Source of the DNA: Hippasteria phrygiana
Lineage: Eukaryota; Echinodermata; Asteroidea; Valvatida; Goniasteridae
DNA: 64,000 bases
Assembly: GCA_037893225.1 (NCBI GenBank)
Contig: JAZGUH010000378.1
Location: 613,001 to 677,000 of the forward strand
Reading direction: 5' to 3'
Every line of letters begins with the position of its first letter. Position 1 is the stretch's first letter. Made by a program: the position numbers and the translations under genes. The notes under the pieces were generated by a model. It had not been told where the DNA came from and did not search any database. It saw nothing but the letters and a program-made list of their open reading frames with translations. Shown here piece by piece: positions 1-12,600 of the stretch.

Positions 1-279
1 TCAACCAATAAAATGGACCAGATTTTGTAGAACTCTACATTTCGTGTGACACCGGAAAAAATGTTAAAACCGCGCCGTGTTTAAACAACTTCCAGCCGTG
101 TTTAAACAATCGTTTAAACACACCCACGTGACAGGCTCTCGACCAATAGGGATAGTAAAACTCGCTGAGGCATTTATAAATATCCAATTAAGGAAAATTG
201 TTTTGTCGACTGATCATAAAATTACTAGTTATTTGCAAACAATAACAATGAGTACCAAAGGAATGAAATGGTGTCCCTG

Positions 280-497
280 TTAACCCCTTGAGTACGGTTA
301 TCGTAGTGAGGTGCCGGGGTGTCGCGCCGGCCTTTGCAGCCAAGCGAAATGGCCACAATGTGCTTGTGCAGTCAAGCGTAACATACACAATAATCCAACA
401 ATGGATTGAAACTGCACAAATAGCGGCAAATGGCGTCATCCGGCCTGGTGCCACTGCTTTTTTGTGCATTTGGCGTCTTACGTACGCGAGGGGTTAA
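280..497. mobile_element. TTAA MITE family 1, copy 1 (piggyBac-like)
   Basis: It is bounded by TTAA on both sides, starts CCCCTTGAGTACGG and ends GTACGCGAGGGG as its inverted complement. TTAA target duplication with CCC-starting termini is characteristic of the piggyBac superfamily. The element is too short to encode a transposase. Confidence 0.8.
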
Positions 498-1080
498 ATC
501 TGACATGTATAGGATTTTGGAATTCCGGACACATTCTTTAATGCCTTCTATCTCCAAGAGTGATTATGTAAAGCAAAGTACCTGCCAAACAAGTAAAACA
601 AAAATGGTGTGAAGTCAATTTTAATGATACTTGATGGGAAATTACACACGTCAGGTAAAACAGGGACTCCAAAAAATGTCACAATTTTGGACTCCTAATT
701 TATAGAATGGCCCAAATATAAAAAAGGAAAAATTCAAATTGGTTAAAAGTACACAGATTAAAAATAATTTAAGAATTAAAAATCACGTATCACATTCCAA
801 GAACATGATTATTTGTATTTTCATATGAATGGTCATGTCGTATCGGGTAGAACCCACCGATGTCAATGATTTCATTTGGAATATGTGGATGTATTAACCA
901 GGCCGGTTTATCAGACATAGAATGCTCGAGTCCCTAAAGTCAATTTCAATATCGGACATGGTGGGCGCGTATTTCGTCCATTTTGTTGGTCATTTAGTAC
1001 ATGTAGCAAGATTTCACCTCCCCATTTACCATGAGGCAGGCCTAGCCTGGACCTTGTTCTGAGCAATGCCTTCTTGTGAA

Positions 1081-1228
1081 TTAACCCTAACCCTGCCAGA
1101 CGCAGCACAGTGCATCTGTGGTGACAGCTTGACCTTGCTGCACTCTGCACACAAGTCAATGTGACAAAGTATGCAATCTGATGCGTCTGGCAGGGTTTCT
1201 AGCCAAAATACCCTGGAAGGGTTAGGGG
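1081..1228. mobile_element. TTAACCCTAAC MITE with inverted repeat core
   Basis: It starts TTAACCCTAACCCTGCCAG; the right end reads GTTAGGGG. The inner arms CCCTGCCAGACGCA and TGCGTCTGGCAGGG are perfect inverted complements. The right TTAA is lost. Probably a nonautonomous piggyBac-like element. Confidence 0.6.
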
Positions 1229-1597
1229 TATGGAAGAAAAAAGTATTTTTTTTACAAAAAAGTATACCTGCAAGTAGGTTTTTGAATTAATTCCTACCTT
1301 TCAATCAGTTTATCAAGATTGTGCTTCGGTACATGTACCAATCCACATGTATTAAGTCAAACCACATTATGCAAAGTGTATATATATACAATGTATATAC
1401 AATGTATATGGCAGATTTCCAACTGAATGTATGTCATTAATAAAATGGTTAATGGCTATACATTTGCACACTGTCGCCACAAGACAGCCATCACAGAGCT
1501 CATTCTTTGCATGCAGAAGGAGCTAAAACCAGTGTACAACATGCTAACGGTACTCTGCCTTTAAACCTGAATGGCCGGGCTCTGGCTAAAAATTTGT

Positions 1598-1667
1598 TTA
1601 ACCCTAACAGTCCCAAATCCTCCAATTTTAATATGGTTTTGCATGCACCCCAGGACGTTAGGGTTAA
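1598..1667. mobile_element. 70-bp TTAACCCTAAC mini-element
   Basis: TTAACCCTAAC at the left and GTTAGGGTTAA at the right enclose only 48 bp. This is the shortest complete copy of the family here. The core CCAAATCCTCC recurs in longer copies. A related core without ends lies at about 4115-4165. Confidence 0.65.
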
Positions 1668-3171
1668 TGTGATTCCCTCGTACTAATGAGTTGTGGAAGA
1701 AAAGTGTTTTTTTTTAAGAAAAAAACACTTATTTTCCCTAAAATACGTGTATATTCAAAGTGGATTTGCTGAGAATGTGACTTTGACACACAACCCTTTT
1801 TGCCAAAACCAGGGCCAAACTGTTTTCTCCCTGAGGATTTGAGTGATATTAGTGGAGGAAGTATCCATAATAAGGTATTTCCTATACAATGGCAAAGACC
1901 TTTTGCAGGGTCTAAAAAAAATAAGATGATACATGTATTTCAGAACATGAGTTTACCAAATGGTATGTCCTGAATCACGTTTAAGATCCTTGGATGACGA
2001 TTTGTGGAGGGTTTATGTTGCCCCAGAGAGTTATTGATTGAAAGGCCATTCCGTTCAGATTTTCAGGGTAATTTTTAAACAGTAAATCTGCAAAAACAGT
2101 GAGTATAATGTAGGAGTTTTGACTGTGTGCCTCAAGTTTTTGGCTGTATTTGTATTAGACATATTTATAAGAGATGACTTTTTGTATCAACAGTTTCTTC
2201 TTGTCTTTAAAGGACGCTATTTTCGGTAGTTGGAGTAATATTTCTTGGAAACAAATGGTCTCTGGACTTTAATTTTTATGATTTCCTTAGATCTTAAAGC
2301 ATCGACATCAATAAAGGACAATGTAAATGTCATCCCGGCCTGACAAAACCGCCTCAATTGTGCAGAAACACCAACTGTTATAATCTTCCAAGTGTTAGTC
2401 ACCCGCGCTCCTTGTAAACGTCTTGTTACGACAGTTCCACATATTGTAATTTGGTTATACAATTATAGAAATGAAAAAAGCGAATTTTACAACAACAAAA
2501 AACAATGTCAATATGCTGGTTGAGTACCTCTTGGCCATCCTGGCTTAAATAAATACACACAACCCTGAGATAGGCGAAAAACAAGAGATAAAACCTGTTA
2601 ACGTAGCCTGAGTACAAAAACTCTGGAAAATTGATCCCCAAAGGGCATCGAGCATTGCTTAATAAAGTGATAAAACGAGCTCCGGGGCCTGGTATACATG
2701 ATATATTCTGTAAAAATAATTATACAGGACAAAGGGCCAAACATTTTATATGTAATGGAAAAAACGTGTGTGGTTTGGTGACTGCATATTCAACCAAACA
2801 GTATTCCAACGCCTTTATAGGCACACCCCGATACTTTGCATATCAATTGCACCTCTACAGCTTAATCTCACATTTACAATGAAATGATAATTCTCTTCTT
2901 TTGTACTTGCCAAAGAGAATTTGTAAATTGTTTCCTTGCAGCAGCTTTTCAGTTTGTTTGATGCCTTAGTGCTTGTTTGTTGGTTGTTCCCACAAATTGA
3001 GGAGAAAAGTTGTTCGTGAACATATAGGAAATGAAAATGTCTTGTAAAACTCTTGTGAAGAATCTGGTGAGAACTTGTTTTGTGACATGAAACATTTCAA
3101 GAAGTTGTCATTGTGTAGGGCCTACCAAGAACAGTAACTATGATGTGTATGGGGATTAGCGTGGTGCATTG

Positions 3172-3580
3172 TGTACCTTGCATTCCACCTCCATGGCCCA
3201 GGTTCGAATCCTGCTGACTGGATTGGAATTGAATGGATTGGGGAATCAGTCGCTACCTATAATTCCATGGATTTTGCAAAGCATATTTTTTCAAGTTGTT
3301 TTTCTGAAACTTTTGTTCATTGTTTTTCGTCCACATGTGTCATAAGCTTTTGGTACCTTGCTTCATTTACAATATTTGTAGAAATTAACATGGTTTCCTT
3401 CCTTCTACATGTATATCTCTGTGGAATTCTTTGTTTGGTGCATGTTTCCCTTCATCTTACAATCTTTCCTGCTTCAAGAGGAATTTGAATTCCTCCCTCT
3501 TGCATCTTTGATTCTTTTTTTTTTTACTTTTGTAGTTCTGTTCCTTGAGTGGCTTTTAGCCCTGTTCGGGGCAAATTTGA
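3172..3580 (-). repeat. SINE-like dispersed repeat (family R1), minus
   Basis: The reverse complement of about 3340-3580 matches 8885-9110 (GGCTAAA.GCCACT, AATCAAAGAT.CAAGAG, GGGAAACATGCACCA). A tRNA-like box B (GGTTCGAATCC) at 3202-3212 may belong to an adjoining SINE. A third fragment occurs near 52815-52850. Confidence 0.55.
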
Positions 3581-3637
3581 ATTAAAAAAAAATTCATCGT
3601 TTGATAAAAATTGTCTTTTTATGGTATTGTTTGATAG

Positions 3638-3744
3638 ATTGCTGGAAGTCTAGTTGTTGATTTGGATGGGTGCACTGTGAACGCAGCAGATGTCGATGAT
3701 CGCCGATTCGTCTTTCAGATCACGAGACCGGAGGATACTAAGAA
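3638..3744 (+). CDS. APPL1: APPL exon: PH domain, middle strands
   Basis: The acceptor is TTTGATAG and the donor is GTGAGT. It reads IAGSLVVDLDGCTV and then DDRRFVFQIT, matching the central beta strands of the APPL PH domain. It starts in phase 0 and ends with two bases of a Lys codon completed by the next exon. Confidence 0.9.
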
Positions 3745-6700
3745 GTGAGTTCTTTGCACATCATTTCATTGTGATTCAGTATCCATCCGCTCACCTACTG
3801 CACAGCTCGATCAGTTTAGGAAGTGAAATGAAATATAGTTCAAGTCACATTATGTGAAAATATCATTGGAATCCGAGAAGACTCCTCGCAAAACTTGGTT
3901 TCAGAATATTTTGCCGGTGTCACATGAATATCTGACTTCCATGAAAATCGGACTCCTTTTCCCTATAATTGGTTAAACCCTCTCACGTGACTGGCCACTC
4001 TCCTAACTATATTCACTCGGGCATGTGCAATACTACAAATGAACCAGAGTTTCATAGTGACTGAAATTCACGCTACACTGGTACCCGCTAAATATTGATT
4101 TCCTTATTTATACCCTAACCCTACTAAATTTAACAATTTTAATATGATTTTGCATGAACCCTTAGGTAGTACACAACAGAGTTGTATTCAAGTCCCTGCA
4201 AGTCCTTTCACAAGTCCTTTCACAAGTCCTTTCACAAGCCCTTTCACAAGTGCTTTTATATAGCCGGTCGCAAGTAACTGGATGAACAATGACAAAGGAG
4301 TGCCTTTGTCACAGCTCATTTGAATAGCTTGTGATTGGGATTATGACTGGAGGGCTTGTGATGAAGTTGCAGGGACTTGCAGGGACTTGTGAAAGGACTT
4401 GCAGGGACTCGAATACAACTCTGGTACACAACATTTGCTTTTGCTGTAATTTTCAGAAATGAATTGGGGTTTAGTATTTTACAGCAAATTCTGTAACGCT
4501 GACCTGTGAGCATAGATGTCGGGAAAACAAAGAGAAAAAGAAATGCTGTTCTTGTAGTCTGGTTCCCTGACCGTACTGTATTTATAGACTTCAGGAAATT
4601 ATCAGGATAGGGAGCTAGACTAGCTGGCTAGCCATCCGTTCATGTATGTATAACCAACTGCCAAACAAAATGTGCACTGACTAAAGTTGGTAAATTGGGG
4701 GCAGTATTTTTTTAAATGTCAGTTTTAATCCAACGATGGTCAGCTGGCCATCGCTGCAAAATTACACTTTTCTTGAAAATGACAGCACACCAGGTGCCAT
4801 TATTTCACATGATGCTTGAGACTATTATTTACAGAGAGTCAAGTACATTTGTAAGTTATTTCATAAGAATTCAGTAGTTTTATTTTTTGATGTTTTGCAA
4901 ATGTATATAAATTGAAATCAGGCTGCTATATGTATCTGAATTTAACTTAAAATATGGTATTTACCATTACAGGTTGGTCACTCTTCAGTGTATGAGTGAA
5001 TCTGATAGAGAGGAGTGGATAACGACAATCCGTAACATCTCCAAGGGATTCTACATGCCAGAGAAAACGTCTCAGGTAGGCAGGCACCCCCACCACTAAA
5101 GCTGGTAACAATTCATTGAGATATCGAAAATCGTTGGATTAAAATGCTGCGATGAGTTAAACAATTGAATATCGTCATACTTGCGATTACTGACAATTGG
5201 TTAAATCTGCCAGGAAAATTGACAAGCAAAAACCAACCAGATTTTACCTGGGAAACCTGGTTTCTGGGTGTCCAAAATTTTGTAAAAATAAACCACAAAA
5301 ACAAAAATCATAAAAACCACTGGGAGCCTGTGTGGTGATTGTGGTGAGTAACTTGATACATAAAATTTACTCTGCCCTCCAATTAGACCCAAGCTGCCTT
5401 GTCCAAGATAAAAAAATAGGCTGTAAAAAGTTTTCTCTCTCAATTTCAAAGTATTCAACAGAACTACATTGACGTCTTTTGTTTTCTTACTGTTTATATT
5501 TGTGATACATATTGTATCATGACTCAAGTATCACGGCACATCCCAAATTGTGAAAATGGACTGATGAAACCCTACTTTATTGCACAAGTATTTAACTTTT
5601 GAAATGTGTTGTACGGATGACGCCAAATGGTGCAAACAAAACAGTGGCACCAGGCCGGATGACGCCATTTGCTGCTATTTGTGCAGTTTCAATCCATTGT
5701 TGGATTATTGTGTATGTTACGCTTGACTGGTCAAGCACATTGTGGCTGTTTCGCTTGGCTGCACAGGCCTCCCCGGCACCCCGATGCCTCACTACGATAA
5801 CCATACTCAAGGGGTTAATGGTCTAATATAAGTTATGGTTTATGTGCTTGTGTTCATCCCAGAGTGACATCCCACAATCCCTAGCCATTGGAGATGCAAG
5901 ATCCCGAGCCGTCAGCGCCCCTCCCACAGCTGGGGCAATCCCCATCCCATCGTCCATCCCAGGGGGAGGGGATGGAGGAGGAGAGGGCCTCGTCACCACA
6001 CCCACTGGCGGCACACGGCCCAAACAGCCTATGTCTCTGCCCAATGTGCCCCAGAAACAACGAACTGAGAGTTATAAGCATAGGTAAGCTGGACAAGGGC
6101 TGTAGTGGAATGTGATTGAGATGATATAAATTCTGTAGAATAGTCATTGAGACGATATGTGATTCAGATGATTTATCTCAATCATACATAATTGAGATTA
6201 TTTAAATTTGACATATTAGTCACATAGAAGATAATATCATTGATGATATGTGATTGAGATGATTTATCTCGGTCATACGTGATTGAGATTTTTGGATGGA
6301 TTTATATCCGTTCGGACATTCAGCGTTATGTCTGCCTTCTGATCTTCAACCTAGGCTAGGGGTGTGCATTTACGGGTAGTAAAAGAACCGGGTACCCGAT
6401 TTGAAAAAAATACGGGTACCGGGTACCTGTTAAAGAAACCCAACCCAGAAGTTGTAATAATGTCTCTCTGAGATTCAAAAAGTCCGATTTCAGATAAAAG
6501 TCTGAAAAATCTCTTGCCTCCACTAAACATGATCATCACTTCTCTACCTTTACGTGTGCCTGCACGTGCATGCGCCGGCATATCACAAAAGACGGTTGTC
6601 CAGAAGCTTTATACAGTTGTATTTATTGTGGAATAAGGCATGCTGTTATGTCGCGTTGAGGCTCTTTATCCATACCCAGACTACAAAAACCACGACCGGT

Positions 6701-9600
6701 AAATTCCCTTTGTCAACTTTGGTGAGCGTCATAAACGTGAAATCTGTGCTGGTTTCCCATGTAGTCAGGTTTTAATTTTGAAAATTCCTGACAAATAACA
6801 TTTAAAACCTTTGCTTTTTCATTGTCTGGGAAGTTACTATGCGATAATGTAAAGTTGTACAGGTACTCGATTCCATAATCTGGAACCGTTTCTAGACATG
6901 AACGGTCGGGTACTCGGGTACCCGGTTCCGTTGCACACCCCTACTGAAACCTTAGGTGAATGGAAATCAAGTGCACTGGAGAGAACAATGTTTTCCAGTT
7001 ATTATAAGTAGTAGATATAATTCTGGTAATGAAACTATGGATTCCCTAAACCCTAACCTTCCCAAATCCTCCAAAATCCTCTTTGCAAAATGGAGGAATT
7101 TGGGGGATTGAGGGCACTTGGAAGTTGATGCATCGGAGGATTTTGCAGGATTGAGGTTACTAGGGGTTTTTGCCCCTGCAGGAATATGGAGGATCCAGGT
7201 TATCAGGCTCAATGTGATACATGAGGATTTTGGAGGATTTTGGAGGATTTTGGAGGATTGAGGTTACTAGGGGTAGGCAAAAAAATCCTGGAGGATTTTG
7301 GAGGATTCATGCGATGGTCACCATAAGAGGATTTTGGAGGATTCAGGTTATCAAGGTTCAATGTGATACATGAGGATTTTGGAGGATTGAGGTTACTAGG
7401 GGTAGGCAAAAAATACCTGGAGGATTTTGGAGGATTCATGCTATGGTCACCATAAGAGGATTTTGGAGGATTCAGGTTATATGGAGTTTTAACACTTTGA
7501 AATCAGAGGATGTTGGAGGATTCAGGTTACATGGGGGGAAAATGAAAAATTGCGTATTGCACTGTAGCTTGGAAGCCTGAGGAAACATGAAGGGAAGACA
7601 GAAGAAATATTCAGTTTTCAAAGTGGAGGAACACCCATGATAATATTCTGGGAAATAGGTAGGGACTGAGAAGCCGATCCACAGAGCCCCGGACTGGATG
7701 CAAACCCAGGTCACAATGGGGATTCTAAAGTCACATTTTAAAGCTCATTATAGTCAGTTTTTTTATGGCAACTTTGAAAGGTTCAGAGAGAAATCCAAAT
7801 CGGACAAGTGCTATAATACAGGGTTTTGAAATAATGGTGAAAACATACCATATAAAAGACTTGTTTGTATTTTGTGTTTTAGTAAATTATGGAGACAGGA
7901 AAAATATAAACATGGGGCGTGACCCACACACCCCCCATCCCCCCCCCCCCCCCCCCTCCACCCCACAAAAAGTGCAATAACTTTTGGCTGTGACGTCATT
8001 GGTGGTAAAAATGTTGCTTATACGCTCCTGCCCACAAATACACTGCAAGTTTTGTACAAATAGGCTGTAAGAGGCATGGCAAGCAATGTTTTTTAAAATG
8101 CCGATGGTGTCACAGCCAGGAAGGTGTCTATCTGTGGGTGGGGAAAAGCCCCCAATTATTTCTGTCCTTGGTCTCGATATAGAATTACTAAAGCACAAAA
8201 ATGCATCAACAGAAATTCCATCTTCTCACTGATTACACGGTATCCGCTGCCACATTGGATTCGAAGCAGATTCGAATTGGATTCAAGTGGTTAAGATGCC
8301 AGTACTAGTATAGTAAGCAGGAGGTCGTGGGTTCGAGTCCCGCCCGAGTAAACCTGTGAATTTTTTCACACAGGCTCTCGGAAAGCATTGAGTATACACT
8401 GCTTCATACACTACGTCGGAAAGGGGCAAAAATCTAGTCTAATTCTTACGTCCTTATAATTATATTTTGTGAGCCATTGAGAAAGCATTTTTCTATTTTG
8501 ATTTCTGTACATTTTTAATTAAAGATTAAAAAGAAATTTAATTTGTTTTTCAACAGTGGAAAAGAGAGATCTCAGTCGAGTGATACTAGCCGTTCCAGCA
8601 GTCAGGTCATCCCAGTCACCCCTCCACCATCCCCCCTTGATTCTGTGCTGTCCACGACACCAATCCAGTTTGATATGATTACCCCCAGCGAGGAGCAGCC
8701 ACCCTCAATTGCAAGATATGCTCCGCCCACAAAAGAGGGCTCCCAGAGGAAAGTTAATCCATTCGGAGATAAGTCAGTGGAACCTAGACCCATACAAGGT
8801 AGAAGGAAGGACTGGTTTGTTTGTTTGGTTTTTTGTTTGTTTGTTTGTTTTTGTTTTTTTTGGGGGGGGTAATTTTTTTAATTCAAGTTCGCCCGTACAA
8901 GGCTAAAGCCACTTGAGATAATGAAGCTACCAAAAAGAAGTCGAATCAAAGATACAAGAGGTAGTAATTAATATTCCCCTTGAAGCGGAAGGGAAACATG
9001 CACCAGGTAAAGAATTCCATGAAGATACAGAACGAGGGAAAAAGCTATTGGTATAGCAGAAGCAACCAGGCCAGATACAGGTAAAGGATAGCAGCAGGAG
9101 GTAGATACTTCTAGCAGTTCGATATAACACAACCAATTTGCATAGTATTCTTTGCAATACCTGAGATATACTTCTCTCCCAGCTAAGGCTACATGTAGGT
9201 TATGGACATGTGATCTTGACTTTGAATCAAGGCCCGGGAAGGCAAAGGGCATGGTGAGTGACTAACAGAGTGACTAACTTGATAAGGCTGCAGTTTGGAA
9301 ACGTTTACACAGTTAACCGACCGTTTAAACGGTTACACTTTTCCGTTTCGGTTAACCCTAATCCAATTTTTTAAAATCGACCTTTCCTTTTTGGAGCGCA
9401 GAGTTCGCGAAGAAAAAAAATCAAGTTGCGGGCGAGCACAAAAACAAAAAATCTTTTGAAGATTCGACCGACCGAGAACGGGAATGCCAAATGTTTGCAA
9501 TGTCTGGATAGATTTCTCGATGTTTGTAATTGTCCCCTTCTTATTGAACGCCGTCTTTGTGTTGCGTTTCTAAGAAGTGAGGGTATGTAGTGTGTGTGGG

Positions 9601-9641
<41 letters not shown>

Positions 9642-12600
9642 GGGTCTAGCCCTACAGTATTTTTTTGTTTACCCGTAAAAAGGCCCCAAAATGTTTTGTG
9701 AGGGGGAGGGGTTCAGGCCAATCCGATTCTTTTATTTGTTTATATGTAAAGGGCAAAAATTGCAGGGAGGGGGTCAGGCCTGATAGATTAAAAAACAAGA
9801 AAAAATACCCATAAAGCAATATGTGATGCGATCAAGCAGTAGGAACTCTGCAATCCTTGTTTTGAGATATGGGCCAAAATAATGTTCGTAGGGGTGGAAA
9901 AATTAAAATTGACCTTTTTTAAACAAAAACAGAAGGGAAAAACATTCTTCTTTCACATGAAAATATTATTTTAATGAAATTAGAAGGGAAGTGGTAAAAA
10001 AATGACCCCATCCAGCTTCGATTATTGGCAAAAAAGAAAATATTTCCAAAAGAATCCCACATTTGCGCTTTGTTATTCCTATTTCGTATACTCGACCCCA
10101 TTCAAAAATGGTATCGTCGGAAAGGAAAATGAATGAATTTTCCAATGGGCATGTCGTCATCATAAATATCTGAATATTCATGTAAAAACACAAAGAATCT
10201 TCCAAACAAACCCTCCCTTGTTGCTACGCAAGCTGATTTCGTAACCCGTGATTGGTCAAAAGCCCGGATGTCACCGGCTGCAATATTATCGAGTTCCGAC
10301 TGATTTTGCTTGATCGCGTCACATATTTGCCCACGTGCTCTTCACCATTCTCGATGCATCATTAGTTTAATTCAGCACGAAGGCCAATCGGGGCTGAGCG
10401 CACGGAATAACTGTAAGGAATTTTCCCACTGCCAACCGTCTTGATTGGTTGGATTCTGCACGGGCTGTCTACGATGTGGGACAAGGTAAATCGGGCCTTG
10501 ATCTTGGGCGCACGGAATCTGTGCGCACCAACAAGCTTGATGCATCTTGAAAGATGATTGGTTAGATTTGGGCGGACGGAATAACGATGAAGAAGATTTT
10601 CCACGTGCTTGCCAGCAGAGTGTGCACAGTACCAGTGCATCATGATTAGTTGAATTTGGGCACGGGCCGTCTACGTTGTTGGCTGATGAGGGCCAATCGG
10701 GCTGTGGGTAAGAAATCACAGTCAACAAAACTTCTCACGTGCTCGTACCGTCCGTATTAGAGTGAATTAATTTGGCATCATTGTCGGCGTTGTGGGGGCA
10801 GGGAAATTTTGTTCACCCGTTCTTGATGTACCATTTTTGGTTGAGATTACTGTCTTAATTATAGTGACGTCTGATCGATTTCTGCCGATCACGTGGTAAC
10901 AAAATCAAGTTATGAACCGACCTCCCCAGACTTGTTTTTCTTTGTTTTTCTTTGTTTACGCAACCGTAACCGTAACACAAACGGTTACACAGATAATTTT
11001 AATACCGGAAACTTGCAGCCTTATAACTTTAACAGCTTCTCAAAATGTAAATACAGCAGAGTACGTATAACTCTGCGGTGTGGGTGACAATTAGTTGTAC
11101 ACACATACTTTACCTGTAGTGCCACTTGAAGTGCTGTGGCCTCCAAGTCTAGTGCACCAGATACAAAATATTACAGATTATGGATTCGAGTCCAGCAAGG
11201 AGGGGGGAGTGGGGGTATGGTGCTTTTGTCCTTGAGCAAGACACTTTGTCACAAGTTGCTTCTCTCCACCCAGGAGTAAATGGGTACCTGCGAGGGCAGT
11301 GATTGGTTATATGTTATTATCTCACGTGTACTTAACTTTCAGTCGGGGATGTATAATCCCCAGGGACCTGAGAAGGTTTCAGAAATGATTAATTGGCCTG
11401 ATGAACAGGGGTAATAATTTTTGTAAATGCTGTGATTTAGTTTTATGCAAAAAAGCATTCTAAATATCAGTTGTTATTGTGGGCTTGTGCTAATAAAAAA
11501 GCTTGTGTATTAATAATACAGGTTCTTATATAGCGCTTTTAGCAAGATCAAAGCGCTTTACAAATATTATTACCCCTGGTCATCGGGCACAATAATCATT
11601 CCTGAAACCTTCTCAGCTCCCTGGGGAATATACAGCCCCGGCTGCTATTTTAAGCGCGCACGGGCTAATCAAACACATCATAAGAAGAGTAACTCAAATT
11701 GTTTTTGGACCACTCTTGTTGAATTTCCCCCATGCAGATGCCATTGGTTACGTTCAGACGTATGGCTTGAGATTCCTGGGCTCCATGGAGGTCCGACGAG
11801 ATAAAGGATTGGACATTGTCATGGATACCATACGGAAGATCATGGCAGCTAGAGCCATTCACAACATCTTCAAGATGACTGAGCTGAACCTGGTAATAAA
11901 CAGCCAGTCCATCAGGTCAGTGAAGGAGAATGGGAGGAGGTGTATGAAATATGACTCGCACCCGAGTTAATTAGGGATTATTTCATAGTCTGAAAGCGGT
12001 ATCAATGCTGTAACGCTGTTTCTTCTTTTGCTACCTACATTAACTCCCAGCTGCTCGAGATAATGAGCTCGTTCTAAATAGCTCACTGTATACAGGCAGT
12101 TTTGCCTCAGCAATATTCATAAGGAGTGTATGGTACTTTAGGCCCCGTTCCCACTAGATCCACCAATTGGGGGATCTGATCCACCTTTTGCCAAATTGCC
12201 GGATCAGATCCCCCAATTGGTGGATCAGATCCTGCAATTGTGTGTAGTGGGAATGCTAACCGTTATAAGGTGGATCAGGATCTGATCCACCTTTCTTGAT
12301 CCACCTTTGGACCAGGATACAGATCCCCCAAATTGGTGGATCAGATCCTGCAATTGGTGGATCACGATCAAGTGGGAACACAAAAGGTGGATCTGATCCG
12401 GCAATTTGACCTGTCAATATCTGGCTGGTACACGAGAGGTGCGAACATTTTGCGGTCTGATGAACGAAGAAATACGTTTAGGCGTGTAGCTCATGTGAAA
12501 ATTTCCCACGTGCACAACATGCACAATAAACAACTACTGAACTACGGGCTGTATACAAAATGTGTCACCACGGGTGCGCGATGCATGCGTGCATGCATGC

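Larger units (their letters stand above)
1..3637. other. APPL intron or upstream sequence without recognised exon
   Basis: No exon of the APPL BAR-PH segment could be recognised here on the plus strand. The stretch holds a TTAA MITE (280-497), two TTAACCCTAAC elements (1081-1228, 1598-1667), a SINE-like repeat (3172-3580, minus) and otherwise AT-rich sequence. Open frames here are short and unlike any protein I know. Confidence 0.6.

Noticed and set aside
5823..6147. Overlapping frames on both strands at the 5863 exon
   Set aside because: The exon is GC-rich, which opens all frames. Only the phase linking 5075 to 8557 fits the APPL transcript.
8286..8360. Functional tRNA gene
   Set aside because: Box B is good, but the acceptor stem does not close and a SINE body follows. 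The same holds for 30706, 11130, 42965 and 55735.
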